Shown here: positions 24,019 to 33,086 of the stretch, piece after piece
How positions within the stretch are numbered: position 1 is the first letter of the stretch
Layout: each line of letters opens with the position of its first letter
Assembly (NCBI GenBank): GCA_022601195.1
Contig: JAHZIX010000017.1
Span: forward strand, 62,001 to 126,000
Length of the DNA stretch: 64,000 nt
DNA from: Deltaproteobacteria bacterium
GTDB taxonomy: Bacteria; Acidobacteriota; Thermoanaerobaculia; Multivoradales; JAHZIX01
Reading direction: 5' to 3'
Program-made: the position numbers and the translations under genes
The notes under the pieces: model-generated
Database searches by the model: none
What the model was told of the DNA's origin: nothing
The model's input: the letters and a program-made list of their open reading frames with translations, nothing else

Positions 24019-26235
24019 ATGCAGTTTCAATTCGGTGGCTTCGAGCTGGACTCGGACAGCTTGACCCTGGTGCGCCAAGGAGAGCTCCTCAAGGCGGAAC
24101 CGAGGGTTCTCGAGCTGTTGATTTTTTTGGTGGAAAATCGCCATAGACTGGTATCGAAAGAAGAGCTCAACGAGCGATTGTGGCAGGGGAGAGCGGTCTC
24201 GGACGCAGCGCTCACTCGAAGTCTCTACCAGGCCCGTAAACTCCTGGGTGATTCTTCCAGCGAACAGAAGTATTTAGTCACCGTGCATGGGCGGGGAGTT
24301 CGGTTTTCGAAGGCCGTGGATGTGCGAGAGGTAGGGCCGGAGTCCGCAACTAGCCTAGTCGAGGGCGGAGCCGTGGGAGTTTCTGCCCACGGACAGAACT
24401 CGGTTGGGGGAGCCCCAAAGGGGATCTCAGCGGGTGCACCGGTGAGGTCGACTCGAAGAGGAGGAGTCACCGAAGAAGTTGCGACTGCTCTACCGGTGGG
24501 TGATTCCCCAGGAGTCCCACGGTCTGAGCCCCCACTCCAGGGCCACTCTGGCACAGCTCTCGGTACGGTTGGCCCCTTCTCTTCTTGGAGTCGGAGAACC
24601 GGTGTTGCGGCCCTGGTGATGTTGGGCTTTGCGGTGAGCTGGTGGGTGGTGAACGGAAGCTCCCAGGGAGAAGGGGGGAAGCCGGGTCTTCCTGCCGAGT
24701 CCTTCGATACGGCGAGGGGGGCCGCAACGGCAGGGGCGTCAGTTGGGGAGGTCTCCTCGCAAGCCGGGGCAGCCCCTCGGCCCAGACTGGCCATTCTTCC
24801 TCTGACCGTCCCGTCCAAGAGCTCCGACGAAACCATGGACGAACTAAATCTTCTGGGCCTTTCTTTGGTTGATTTGCTTCACTCGCGGCTGGCGACGGTC
24901 CCTGGCTTGGAACTGCGGTCCCTGACCTTGGCGGAGAAAACCGCTGCTTCTGCTTCGTCCATTCAGGAAATGGCCGAGGACATGAGTGTGAGTCACGTCT
25001 TGGCGGGCTCCATGGAAGAGGGGGAGGCGGATCGTGCTCAGGTTTCCTTGGAGCTCTACGAGCGGATTCCTGGCAAGGGGGTTCGAAGCACCCCCCTCGG
25101 CGTTTTCGCAATCCCCAAGGTTTCCTCCGGGGAGAGCTTTGGCAGCTTTGTGCAAGCTCGAGATGCCATTGCCGAGCGGGCTGCTCGCCTCATCGGTTCG
25201 GCGTTTCAGTTTTCAGAAAAGGAGCCAGGGGCCTCCGCGGATGGTGAAGCCTGGCGTTTCTACATTCTCGGTTACCAACGTCTGAGCGATGATTTCTGTA
25301 GTGGCAGCGGCCCAGCCAAGGAGCTCTTTCAGCGCGCCTTGGAGATCGATCCTAGTTTTGGACTGGCTTGGCAGGCCCTCGGGATGTCTTACTACAATCG
25401 TGTTTGGGCTTGTGGAGAAAGCGCGGAGCTCTATGGAGATGCCCTGGCAGCTTTGGACCGTGCCCTCGAGCTGGCCCCGGAGCTTCGGGTTCCCCGCTTT
25501 ACCCGTATCACTTTGCTCTTGGAGACGGGGAAGGTGGAGGAAGCCTATGAGGCGGTTGCCGAGGAGGCGGCGCGCACCCCGGACGACAAGTTGGTGCTCA
25601 ATGCTCAGAGCTATGCCTTGCGCTTTGCAGGGTTTCTGGAGCCCTCATCCAAAGCTCTGGACCGGCTCTTGGAGCTAGATCCTCTGGTCTTCGCCGTTGG
25701 TGGTCTGGGGGGCAGTCCCAATACCTATCTCTATCAAGGCCGCTTGGACCGGTTTCTGGATGTCCTCCCCGCGTCAGAGATGCCTTATCACCGCTGGTAT
25801 CGAGGCTTTGCGAGTTATCTCCAGAATCAGCCGGATGCCGCCCGCGCGACCTTAGAACCTGCCTTCCGGGCAGGTCCTAGCCAAATTTTTGGCCGCCTCT
25901 CTCATGCCCTTTTGGCGGTACTCAATAGTGACGGGGAAGCGGCGGAACAGATCGTCAAAGAGGTTTCCCGTCAGAGGTTGGCCATGGGCAGCGTGGATGC
26001 GGAGATTTCCTACAAACAAAGCCAGTTGTTGTCCTTGTCCGGCGATCTAGATGCAGCCTTTGCGGAGCTCAGCCGGACGGTGCACCAGGGCTTCTTCTGT
26101 GTCCGATGCTTCGAGTCGGACCCGACCCTCGAGCCTCTAAGAAGAGATTCTCGCTGGTCAGCTTTGGTGGAAGTGGCCAAGGGCCGCCACTTGGCCTTCG
26201 CTCGTCGATTCGATCTGGTTCCTGAGACGATCTAG
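24019..26235 (+). CDS. Winged-helix transmembrane regulator with TPR domain
   Basis: 738 residues. The winged helix at about 1-100 (FQFGGFELDSDSLTLVRQG, LVSKEELNERLWQG, AALTRSLYQARKLLGD, LVTVHGRGVRFSKAV) is of OmpR/CadC type. A long low-complexity linker and a membrane helix (about 196-214, GVAALVMLGFAVSWWVV) follow. The distal part begins with a TolB-N-like domain (RLAILPLTVPS ... VSHVLAGSMEE), then TPRs (FQRALEIDPSFGLAWQALGM; ALAALDRALELAPEL). It has the same plan as the protein at 16976-19021 but is a distant paralogue. It stands directly upstream of the CARDB/barrel unit in the same direction, and phased repeats lie in between, so it is the likely activator of that unit. Confidence 0.88.
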   Translation: MQFQFGGFELDSDSLTLVRQGELLKAEPRVLELLIFLVENRHRLVSKEELNERLWQGRAVSDAALTRSLYQARKLLGDSSSEQKYLVTVHGRGVRFSKAVDVREVGPESATSLVEGGAVGVSAHGQNSVGGAPKGISAGAPVRSTRRGGVTEEVATALPVGDSPGVPRSEPPLQGHSGTALGTVGPFSSWSRRTGVAALVMLGFAVSWWVVNGSSQGEGGKPGLPAESFDTARGAATAGASVGEVSSQAGAAPRPRLAILPLTVPSKSSDETMDELNLLGLSLVDLLHSRLATVPGLELRSLTLAEKTAASASSIQEMAEDMSVSHVLAGSMEEGEADRAQVSLELYERIPGKGVRSTPLGVFAIPKVSSGESFGSFVQARDAIAERAARLIGSAFQFSEKEPGASADGEAWRFYILGYQRLSDDFCSGSGPAKELFQRALEIDPSFGLAWQALGMSYYNRVWACGESAELYGDALAALDRALELAPELRVPRFTRITLLLETGKVEEAYEAVAEEAARTPDDKLVLNAQSYALRFAGFLEPSSKALDRLLELDPLVFAVGGLGGSPNTYLYQGRLDRFLDVLPASEMPYHRWYRGFASYLQNQPDAARATLEPAFRAGPSQIFGRLSHALLAVLNSDGEAAEQIVKEVSRQRLAMGSVDAEISYKQSQLLSLSGDLDAAFAELSRTVHQGFFCVRCFESDPTLEPLRRDSRWSALVEVAKGRHLAFARRFDLVPETI

Positions 26236-26350
26236 ATTGCCTCCGGGGTGCTCTCCCCTCCAACGCCTTGCTCTTCCCTCAAGAGATTCTCCCTCCTTCG
26301 AGGCTCATCGTTTCGGTGAAAAGTACCTGATTTCAACGAGATAGAGGAAT

Positions 26351-26399
26351 CCATCAGGAGTCCATCAGATCTCCCCTCGCTCCCCATCAGGCTCCATCA
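26351..26399. promoter_or_regulatory. Four phased CCATCA direct repeats (putative operator)
   Basis: CCATCA occurs at 26351, 26362, 26384 and 26394, so the steps are 11, 22 and 10 bases, that is one, two and one DNA turns. The sequence around them is CCATCAGGAG-TCCATCAG and CCATCAGGCTCCATCA. OmpR/SARP-type winged helices bind direct repeats spaced by 10-11 or 22 bases on one face of DNA. The boxes lie 27-75 bases before the first gene of the CARDB/barrel unit and after the gene for a winged-helix regulator. Binding is inferred, not shown. Confidence 0.6.
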
Positions 26400-26425
26400 T
26401 CCCCGGCCCGGAGATTCTTCGGGGC

Positions 26426-27046
26426 ATGTTGGAACTGACGAATTTCTACCGCCCTTCCCGTTGTCTATCCGTTCCTGTGCTGGCGTTCCAGTTCCTGGTT
26501 CAGATCGGCTTCGGTCTCTGTTTGCCCAGCGCAGCTTTGGCCACGCCGAGGGACTCTTCCTTTTTAGAAAGACCCTCGTTAGCAAGTCCTTCTTCGGCTT
26601 CACCTTCGGTAGCAGATCTCCGTCTGGAGTGGGCTGAAGGTCGAGGGGGAGAAGGGCCTAGTGGTTCTCTCGGAGGCAGCTCTCCCCAAGGCGGAGAGAT
26701 CCACGGGACCGAAGGGGAGGCCGTTTCGGTGGCGTACCGTCTGCGCAATATCGGCGGTAGCAACGCTTTTGCTGCCGTAGTCGAGAGCTGGACAGCCCTC
26801 GGTCGGGAAGGGCGCCCTCTTCGCCTCCAGCCTGGGCCCGCAGCTGGAGAGATTCAAAAGCGGCACCTCGAGCTGGCCCTGGCTTCCGGTATGCGGGAGC
26901 TATGCGTCGAGGTGCGGCTCCAGACTCTTGAAGCCGGGTCCCCCGGTGATCCCAACCCCAAAGACAACCGCATCTGCCGGCGGGTGATCGTCCAGCCCTC
27001 GCCGGAAGCTCATTCGCCGCCTCAGACCGAAGGGAGGACTCGATGA
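26426..27046 (+). CDS. Secreted single-CARDB-like protein
   Basis: 206 residues. A hydrophobic segment at about 12-38 (VPVLAFQFLVQIGFGLCLPS, then AALA) is a signal peptide. A Ser/Gly-rich linker follows to about 85. The C-terminal 110 residues look like one CARDB/Ig-like domain: ADLRLEWAEG, VSVAYRLRNIGGSNAFAAVV, GMRELCVEVRL and a final strand RICRRVIVQP, with NPKDNRICR as the 'x-x-N-N' part typical of CARDB ends. First gene of a four-gene unit; its stop overlaps the start of the barrel gene in ATGA. It may be a surface adhesin subunit or a partner of the barrel. Confidence 0.7.
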   Translation: MLELTNFYRPSRCLSVPVLAFQFLVQIGFGLCLPSAALATPRDSSFLERPSLASPSSASPSVADLRLEWAEGRGGEGPSGSLGGSSPQGGEIHGTEGEAVSVAYRLRNIGGSNAFAAVVESWTALGREGRPLRLQPGPAAGEIQKRHLELALASGMRELCVEVRLQTLEAGSPGDPNPKDNRICRRVIVQPSPEAHSPPQTEGRTR

Positions 27047-29085
27047 AACGGAAGATATGTGGAGGGGCTGTAGCCCTCTGGCTCAGCCTCGTTGGCTCGA
27101 TCTCGGCGCAAGCCCAGATCACCGCCGAAGGGACCTATGACACCGACAAATGGCTGCGGCGGGATTCGTCGGTGGGGCTGCGCATTGCCGGAGCGTCCGA
27201 GGGCCGATTGGCGGTCTTTCTGGACTCTACGGATGTCACGGATCTACTTCGCCGCCGGGGAGATGTTTGGCTGTACCGCAGCGAGCTTCTTCCTTTGCCC
27301 GTGGGAGAGACCGAGTGGGTGATCTGGCAGGTGGGTCCCGGCGGGTGGCAAGAGGTCGCCCGGATTCCCCTCAAGGTTCTTCGTAAGAGTGGTCTCGAGA
27401 CCCGAGAGCAGGAGCTGAGGCTGGATCTCCAAGGACAGAGTGATCTGGACGCCGGTGGAACCATGCCCGCTCCCAAGGAAGAGCGGCTCACCGCCCAGAT
27501 CGATCTCCAACAACGGGCGAGCCTCAAAGGCGTCTCCATAAGGCTTGCTGCCAACCTTCTGGGGGTTTCCGAGATCGAGCAGGCTCTGCGATTTGGAGAG
27601 AGAGGAGAGCGAGCAGATCGGTTAGATCTCTCCAGTTGGGGACTGTCGGTGACCCGAGGCAAGGGAGAGTTGGGGTTTGGGCATCTCTCCTTCGGCGAAT
27701 CTCGACAGCTGATCGATGGATTCTCGAGTCGTGGAGCAACCCTGCGGCTGCCGTTGGGATCGACGGTCGACCTAAGAGTCGCCGCCCTGAATGGCAGCGC
27801 CATCGTCGGTTGGGATAACTTCCTCGGCCTTTCGCGCAGTCGCCATCAGGTGCTCGCCGGTTCCCTTGGTGTCGAGCTCCTGCCCAAGACTCCCGGGGCT
27901 ATGCGTCTCGAAGGTACCTTTCTCGATGGTTCTCTCCTGCCTCTCGCAGATTTCAACCGTGGTGAGGTGACAGATCGGGAGGAGAGTGACGGTTGGAGCC
28001 TGCGAGTGCAGACCGCCACTCCGGCTCAGCGTTTCCGGTTGGATGCCGCTGTTGCCGAGAGCCGGTTTACCAATCCCACCGATCCCTTTCTTGCCCAAGG
28101 GGAGGAACTCGTCGAAGTCGAGAGGGAGACCCGGGGGGCCCGCTACGGTGACCTCTCGTGGGTGATTCTCCGCCGTCAGCAGCCAGACACAAAGGCCTTT
28201 GAGGTAGCTGTCGACCTTCGTCACCAACGGGTAGAGCCCCAGTACCGAACCGTCGCTGCTTTTCTCCAATCGGACCGTCAGGAAACCGCCGGTGATCTTC
28301 GCTTTGCCTGGGGAGGCAGCTTGGCCCAAGTCTCCTGGTCCTCCAGTCGGGACAACTTGGATGATCTGGCTTCCGTCCTGACAACTCGCACGCGTCAGGG
28401 AGCCTGGTCCTTCAATTTGCCCTTCTCGGAGTGGAGTGGCGACGAATCGTCCTCGCCTTGGTGGCCGGTCTTCACTCTGACGGGGCAGCGAATCCACCAG
28501 AAAGGGGATGACATTCCTGTCAATGGAGGCTTCTCAGCCAGTCATATCCCGGACCAGATCAGCTTCAATCACCAAGCCGGTTTGCAGTGGAGTGGTTCCG
28601 GGTGGAGCCTGGGCGCCACCGCTTCCAGTTCGGAGCAGGACAACCGTCAGCCCGGTCGCGAGAATGCCGATTTCCTCCAGCGAGGCTATGGCCTCACCGT
28701 GACCACGACTCCTCTGGAGCGTCTCGACTTGGGTTTCGACCTGCGTCACGAGGAGCAGGAGAACCTGGCTCAACAAGAGGACCGAGTGAGCCGAAGTGCG
28801 GGCCTGACTTGGTCTCTGAGATTGCCCGCCCGGCAAGTCTTGAGCGGCAGCTTTTCCTGGACCGAGAGCCGCACCGATCCTGGCATTCGGGTGTCGGAAG
28901 ACCTCTTGGGGGATGCCCAATGGGCTTGGAGCTTCGAGAGGCGGCAGCGGGTCCATGGATGGAGCGGCCAGCTCTTCCTGCGCTGGGCCTACCAGCAGTC
29001 TGACGCTACAGATTTTCTATTCGCATTCGACGAGCACCGCATCGGTTGGAAAGTAACCGGTGGTTTCACCATGAGCCTCTTCTAG
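27043..29085 (+). CDS. Outer-membrane beta-barrel protein with N-terminal Ig-like domain
   Basis: 680 residues. Signal peptide 1-25 (GGAVALWLSLVGSISAQA). Residues about 30-110 form an Ig-like domain (SSVGLRIAGASEGRLAVFLD ... LPLPVGETEWVIWQV). From about 150 on, strands alternate hydrophobic and polar residues (VSIRLAANLL, WGLSVTRGKGELGFGHLSFG, WSLGATASSSEQDN, LDLGFDLRHEEQ), and the protein ends with a phenylalanine (TGGFTMSLF), the usual signal for outer-membrane insertion. It has no plug domain, so it is not a TonB-dependent receptor. It is coupled to the CARDB gene by a 4-base overlap. It may export or anchor the CARDB proteins; no known secretion family is recognised. Confidence 0.78.
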   Translation: MKRKICGGAVALWLSLVGSISAQAQITAEGTYDTDKWLRRDSSVGLRIAGASEGRLAVFLDSTDVTDLLRRRGDVWLYRSELLPLPVGETEWVIWQVGPGGWQEVARIPLKVLRKSGLETREQELRLDLQGQSDLDAGGTMPAPKEERLTAQIDLQQRASLKGVSIRLAANLLGVSEIEQALRFGERGERADRLDLSSWGLSVTRGKGELGFGHLSFGESRQLIDGFSSRGATLRLPLGSTVDLRVAALNGSAIVGWDNFLGLSRSRHQVLAGSLGVELLPKTPGAMRLEGTFLDGSLLPLADFNRGEVTDREESDGWSLRVQTATPAQRFRLDAAVAESRFTNPTDPFLAQGEELVEVERETRGARYGDLSWVILRRQQPDTKAFEVAVDLRHQRVEPQYRTVAAFLQSDRQETAGDLRFAWGGSLAQVSWSSSRDNLDDLASVLTTRTRQGAWSFNLPFSEWSGDESSSPWWPVFTLTGQRIHQKGDDIPVNGGFSASHIPDQISFNHQAGLQWSGSGWSLGATASSSEQDNRQPGRENADFLQRGYGLTVTTTPLERLDLGFDLRHEEQENLAQQEDRVSRSAGLTWSLRLPARQVLSGSFSWTESRTDPGIRVSEDLLGDAQWAWSFERRQRVHGWSGQLFLRWAYQQSDATDFLFAFDEHRIGWKVTGGFTMSLF

Positions 29086-29107
29086 GGCGCTGAGGAAGGA
29101 GAACACC

Positions 29108-30373
29108 ATGAAACGAACTCAAAGCCTCGGCTTGATTTTATCTATCTGCTTGATCGGAGCGGCCTTTCAAGTGGAAGGGGAGATTCGCCGCGATCCCAAC
29201 GGCGTGAATGTGAACTCTCAGGGAGTGACCTCTGTCTTCATTACCTTCGGTGGTCTGGTCGACCAGGTTCCGGTTGAGGCAACCTGGTGTGGGGAGCTGA
29301 TCCCGGCAACCCCGGACCGGGGCCTCAAATGTGACCCCAATTCCGTCTTCGGTCGGCTGCCTATTCGCTTCGATCAAAGTCGGCTCTCCGCTGGTGGCGG
29401 GGTCTTCACAGACATCATGACGATCCCGGCCTCGGTGTCACGGCGGGCTCACCAGGCAGCCCAGAGGGGGGAGACTTCGTCATTCTTCTATGTCCGTCGC
29501 TTCGTTTCCACCAGCGGTGGTCCCGACGAATTCGTCTTTGTTACCTGTCGCCTGGCCGGAGGGGGAGCTCGAGTGCCCTTGGCCCTCATCGATGTGGCCC
29601 TGGATTTCTCGCTGGCAACCACGGTGCTGGCGGTGCCGGTGGGTACGGTCCCCTCGACGTTCCGGGCGGAGCTGGCCTACAACGGTAGCGGTCGTTTGCG
29701 AGGCCGGTGGGAAGTGGTGCAGCCGGGGGAGGATCCGCCGAGCTCTCGGGATCTGTTGACGGAAGCCACGCTGCCGCCGGAAGAAAGGCTCCTACAGCGG
29801 CGCTACACCCTGGTCGAGCGATTCGACGTGTTCCTTCCTCCCACCGGGAAAGTGATCATCCAGGGTCCCGACCCGAGCCGCCTACCCACAGAACTCGAAG
29901 GCCTGTATCAGATCCTCTTGAGGGTTGAGGCCGCAGACGACAAGGAGGCGGACTCCAACCGGTCCAATGCCGGCGCCGGCGTGGGGATCGTTCATTCCGG
30001 AGCTGTCGCCGGTTTTCCTCTGCCCACTCTGCGCTACTTCGTCGGCAGCGCTAGAGAGGGAGGCGATTTCGCTGCCGGTGGAGGAGAGCTTCGACTGCTG
30101 CAACCTTTGAAAGAGGCAACCGTGGCAGCCCCGGTGGTCTTCGCTTGGACCGTTTCCCCCAACACCCTTATCTATCGCCTCGAAGTAGAGACCGTGGAGG
30201 GCTCCCAGGAGCTTCTCTCGGCTGTCCTGCAACAGGGCATCGCCAGCTATGCGGCGCCTTCTTGGCTAGCTGAGAAAGCCAGTGGAAAAGCCTTGAGGTG
30301 GCGAGTCATCGCTCTTGGCCCCGGAGGCCAGAAACACTCCAGCTCACGGTGGCGAGAGTTTTCGTTCGAATAG
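29108..30373 (+). CDS. Secreted protein of unknown function, CARDB unit
   Basis: 421 residues; GGAAGGAG stands before the ATG. Signal peptide 1-25 (LGLILSICLIGAAFQVEG). The mature protein is beta-rich: VTSVFITFGGLVDQVPVEAT at the start, FVTCRLAGGGARVPLALID in the middle, and a C-terminal domain (VVFAWTVSPNTLIYRLEVET ... ALRWRVIALGPGG) that looks like a fibronectin-type fold. Two cysteines (TWCGEL, LKCDPN) may form a disulfide near the N-terminus. It lies 22 bases after the barrel gene and 29 bases before the triple-CARDB gene, so it belongs to the same unit. It could link the barrel with the CARDB proteins. Confidence 0.72.
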   Translation: MKRTQSLGLILSICLIGAAFQVEGEIRRDPNGVNVNSQGVTSVFITFGGLVDQVPVEATWCGELIPATPDRGLKCDPNSVFGRLPIRFDQSRLSAGGGVFTDIMTIPASVSRRAHQAAQRGETSSFFYVRRFVSTSGGPDEFVFVTCRLAGGGARVPLALIDVALDFSLATTVLAVPVGTVPSTFRAELAYNGSGRLRGRWEVVQPGEDPPSSRDLLTEATLPPEERLLQRRYTLVERFDVFLPPTGKVIIQGPDPSRLPTELEGLYQILLRVEAADDKEADSNRSNAGAGVGIVHSGAVAGFPLPTLRYFVGSAREGGDFAAGGGELRLLQPLKEATVAAPVVFAWTVSPNTLIYRLEVETVEGSQELLSAVLQQGIASYAAPSWLAEKASGKALRWRVIALGPGGQKHSSSRWREFSFE

Positions 30374-30402
30374 TCCCATCCGTTCAACAAAAGGAGACAG
30401 AA

Positions 30403-31596
30403 ATGAGTATCAAGAATGGTTTGCGTGAGAGTCTCGTCAGAGGAGCCCTGTTGGCAATAGCACTGGTGTGGGCCCTTCCCACCTTCGCCAATGTGGACCT
30501 CGTCGTGCAGAGCGTGCAATGGCTCTCTGGGCCGGAGATTGGAAATTGCAACAAGGTTCAGATCACCGTTCGCAACAACGGCAACGAGCTTGGCAACGAA
30601 ATAACTGCAGCGCGGATGCGAATTTTCCCTACCGGAAATAGCTTCCAGACCTTGGTGGATAAAAATGCTTTCTTCAGTTCCTTTCAGCCTGGGCAATCTC
30701 AAACCAGGACCATCTCGAATTTCGAGCTTCCTGGAGAAGTCATCACGATCCAGGTCAGTGCCGATGCGGAGCCAGCCAATGGGGTGGGGAAGTTACAGGA
30801 GTCGAATGAGAACAACAACACCTTTACTCAAACCGCGATCAATGTGAACCAAGCCTGTGGTGGTGGACAATGTGACCTCAAGGCGACTTTCAATCGAGGC
30901 ATGACCACAGTGCCGAGTAGCTACCCAGCCAAGATGTCGATCAGATTCGAGAACATTGGCGGTGCCAACTGTCCGTCGAAACGGGTCATCCTAAATCGAT
31001 ACACCGGGACCTCTCCCAGTGGCAGTCCAACCAATGTTGGGATGGAGAGTCTGCAAGCCTTGGCACCCGGGCAGAGGAAGAACGTCTCCTGGAGAGATGA
31101 TGATCACCCACCCTCCGGGCAGTTCACCTACCGCCCGGACTACGGTGGAGGTCATTCGGATGCCAACAACGGCAATCATAGTCCCAGCCAGACGATCGCT
31201 TTCAAATCTCGTAACGGCAACGGTGGCGGTGGCCAGCCGCCCACCGGGTGTGACTTGACGGCTAACTTTGTTCTTCCACAAGGACCTACGACCTCTGCCG
31301 GTAACATTGGCTTAAGGGTGAGATTCAAGAACGAGGGGACGGGAACCTGCCCAGCCAATAGCATCAAGCTGACGCGCTACAACAACTCTAGTTGTTCCGG
31401 CTATGGCAGTCAGGTCGGAGGTTCTCGAGGTTTCCAGGGTCTGTCGGTCTTGAACGTGGGGGCTGAGGTCGATCTCAACTGGACGGATAGGAATGTTCGG
31501 CGGGGAAGATATTGTTACAAAGTTGGTTATGCCAGAGCTCATAACGACTCGGACAACGACAATCACCGAGTGCAGAAGAGGCTTTCTGTGAACTAA
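30403..31596 (+). CDS. Secreted protein with three CARDB-like domains
   Basis: 397 residues from the ATG at 30403 (AAGGAG seven bases before). Signal peptide 1-27 (GALLAIALVWALPTFA). Three Ig-like CARDB units follow: VDLVVQSVQWLSG...VQITVRNNG...NENNN (about 28-145), CDLKATFNRGM...SIRFENIGGANCPS...DANNGNH (about 152-265) and CDLTANFVLPQG...RVRFKNEGTGTCPA...DSDNDNH (about 280-397). Each opens with a D-L strand and ends in an Asn/Asp-rich turn. The second and third carry matching cysteines. It is the last and probably most abundant product of the unit, as a terminator follows at once. Confidence 0.82.
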   Translation: MSIKNGLRESLVRGALLAIALVWALPTFANVDLVVQSVQWLSGPEIGNCNKVQITVRNNGNELGNEITAARMRIFPTGNSFQTLVDKNAFFSSFQPGQSQTRTISNFELPGEVITIQVSADAEPANGVGKLQESNENNNTFTQTAINVNQACGGGQCDLKATFNRGMTTVPSSYPAKMSIRFENIGGANCPSKRVILNRYTGTSPSGSPTNVGMESLQALAPGQRKNVSWRDDDHPPSGQFTYRPDYGGGHSDANNGNHSPSQTIAFKSRNGNGGGGQPPTGCDLTANFVLPQGPTTSAGNIGLRVRFKNEGTGTCPANSIKLTRYNNSSCSGYGSQVGGSRGFQGLSVLNVGAEVDLNWTDRNVRRGRYCYKVGYARAHNDSDNDNHRVQKRLSVN

Positions 31597-31628
31597 AGGG
31601 AGTCCCGGTACTTTCAGTTTCTCTTTGG

Positions 31629-31653
31629 CCGCGTGCTCATCACGCGGTCTTTT
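31629..31653 (+). terminator. Intrinsic terminator of the CARDB/barrel unit
   Basis: CCGCGTG (31629-31635), loop CTCAT and CACGCGG (31641-31647), followed by TCTTTT. A 7-bp perfect stem with a T tract, 33 bases after the stop of the triple-CARDB gene. Confidence 0.85.
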
Positions 31654-31826
31654 GCTATTTGTCAGTCGGTCGACGCCTTCTGCCCTCTTTGGCGACTACG
31701 CACGGACAGGAAGAGGAGCAGCACCAGTGAGATCAAGGTGATGACGATGCCATGTTTCTTCATCTCTACGAGATTCCGAGCGAGAGCTGCCGCCAACACG
31801 CTGTCAAAGATGAGGTGTCTTCGGCC

Positions 31827-32810
31827 TTAGGCATCCCAGATCACTCGCTGCTCCTTCAGCGCTTGTCCGCACTGCAACCACTTCCTATCAGCGACCCAGC
31901 GGCCGTGGGGGGCGTCCCATTCCACTTGGTGACGATGCTTCAGCCACCAATCCACGAAGGCTAGATTTGCCTGGTAGGAATCGATTCGAACTTGGTCACC
32001 ACAGGTCAGCGGCATAGCGACCCTCGGAAGCAGTAGGCCTGTGGCATAAGGACGGGAGTTCAGGCTGCGTATCTCGTCAACCACCAGATCGATTCCAGTC
32101 CTGCTTTGCCAGAGGTCAAACGTAGCTAGATAGGTATCGACTTCTCTCCAATCAAACCGGTTGGTTGGTGGGAAACCTCGGAATCGGCGGAGCGCTAGAA
32201 GTGCCTTGGTCAGTCTTTCGGCCACGACATCTTCCGGGTCAAATTCAACTATCTCAGCGAGTCGCTGGACAGCGAAAATGGCCAGGTCAGCATTCTCTGT
32301 TTCTCGAGTGATCCGAGTGAGAAGTGGTAGCTCGAGATAAGGAGCTCTATCTGTTACGAAGGCGAAGTAGACCTTCCATGTGCTGTTGGTGAGGACCGAG
32401 TCCCAATCCTGGGTTGCCAATAGCAGGCGAACGACGGCGGGCACTGCCTCCTGGAGGGGCTTTTGGGTCAAGATTTGGTAGACAAACCAAGTCGAATCTT
32501 CACCGAATTTGAGAATATCGAGAACACCCTGTCGGTCGCCGACCATAATCTCGAGCAGATCGCTCCGGGAGTGAGTCAAGAAAACCGGAAGAAAGACATC
32601 TTCGAGATCAGAGCAATAGATGGGGGTGGACCGGAAGAGCTCAACGAGATTTCTGAGCCGTTGAGGATCTTCGCCGGTACCAGTTGCGACCAGTTGGCGG
32701 CTTTCTTCGACGACCTTCGGCGGGACATAGTCGGTTGGGCTCGAGGCATCGCTGCCCACGGCCGCCGTAAGGGCAACCGCGAAGATCAAGAAGTGAAGAG
32801 AAGACCTCAT
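31827..32810 (-). CDS. Secreted helical hypothetical protein
   Basis: 327 residues from the ATG at 32810 (GGGGAG seven bases before); the frame is open 32 codons further without a site. Signal peptide 1-23 (SLHFLIFAVALTAAVGSDAS). The rest is helical with regular Leu spacing (DPQRLRNLVELFRS, LQEAVPAVVRLLLATQ, ADLAIFAVQRLAEIVEFDPE), rather like HEAT-type helical pairs. Two cysteines near the end (LTCGDQV, LQCGQAL) may pair. It stands alone, convergent with the CARDB unit. Not recognised further. Confidence 0.65.
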   Translation of the reverse strand: MRSSLHFLIFAVALTAAVGSDASSPTDYVPPKVVEESRQLVATGTGEDPQRLRNLVELFRSTPIYCSDLEDVFLPVFLTHSRSDLLEIMVGDRQGVLDILKFGEDSTWFVYQILTQKPLQEAVPAVVRLLLATQDWDSVLTNSTWKVYFAFVTDRAPYLELPLLTRITRETENADLAIFAVQRLAEIVEFDPEDVVAERLTKALLALRRFRGFPPTNRFDWREVDTYLATFDLWQSRTGIDLVVDEIRSLNSRPYATGLLLPRVAMPLTCGDQVRIDSYQANLAFVDWWLKHRHQVEWDAPHGRWVADRKWLQCGQALKEQRVIWDA

Positions 32811-32926
32811 GAGAATCTCCCCGGTACAGATATCTTCGATTTCTAGGGATCCTTCAAAAGGGCAATCCCCGCTTCCCTCATCTAGGCAGACCCTGTCCAG
32901 CTCCAATAGTTCCCAATCGACGCCAG

Positions 32927-33036
32927 GGTGTCAGGCGTGCGTTCCATGCATCCCTTAATTACAGCTGACCTGGCGCTTCAGTGGGTTGTGCTCAGCTCAT
33001 CTATTTAAGGACTGCATGGAACGCATGCCTGGCACC
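32927..33036. repeat. MITE/REP-like element with long terminal inverted repeats
   Basis: GGTGTCAGGCGTGCGTTCCA continuing to TGCA (32927-32950) is inverted at 33013-33036 with 2 differences in 24 bases, and the similarity continues inward through CCTTAA. Total length 110 bases, no coding capacity. Related copies are at 39894-40028 and, as one arm, at 23825-23859. Confidence 0.8.
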
Positions 33037-33086
33037 TCATCTGGGGAGGGTTGACAGGGGGAGGTTTGCTTGAAATAGTTAACCAA

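Noticed and set aside
24467..25111. Antisense open frames over the winged-helix/TPR gene
   Set aside because: They are Pro/Arg/Ser-rich shadows of the linker and have no ribosome sites.
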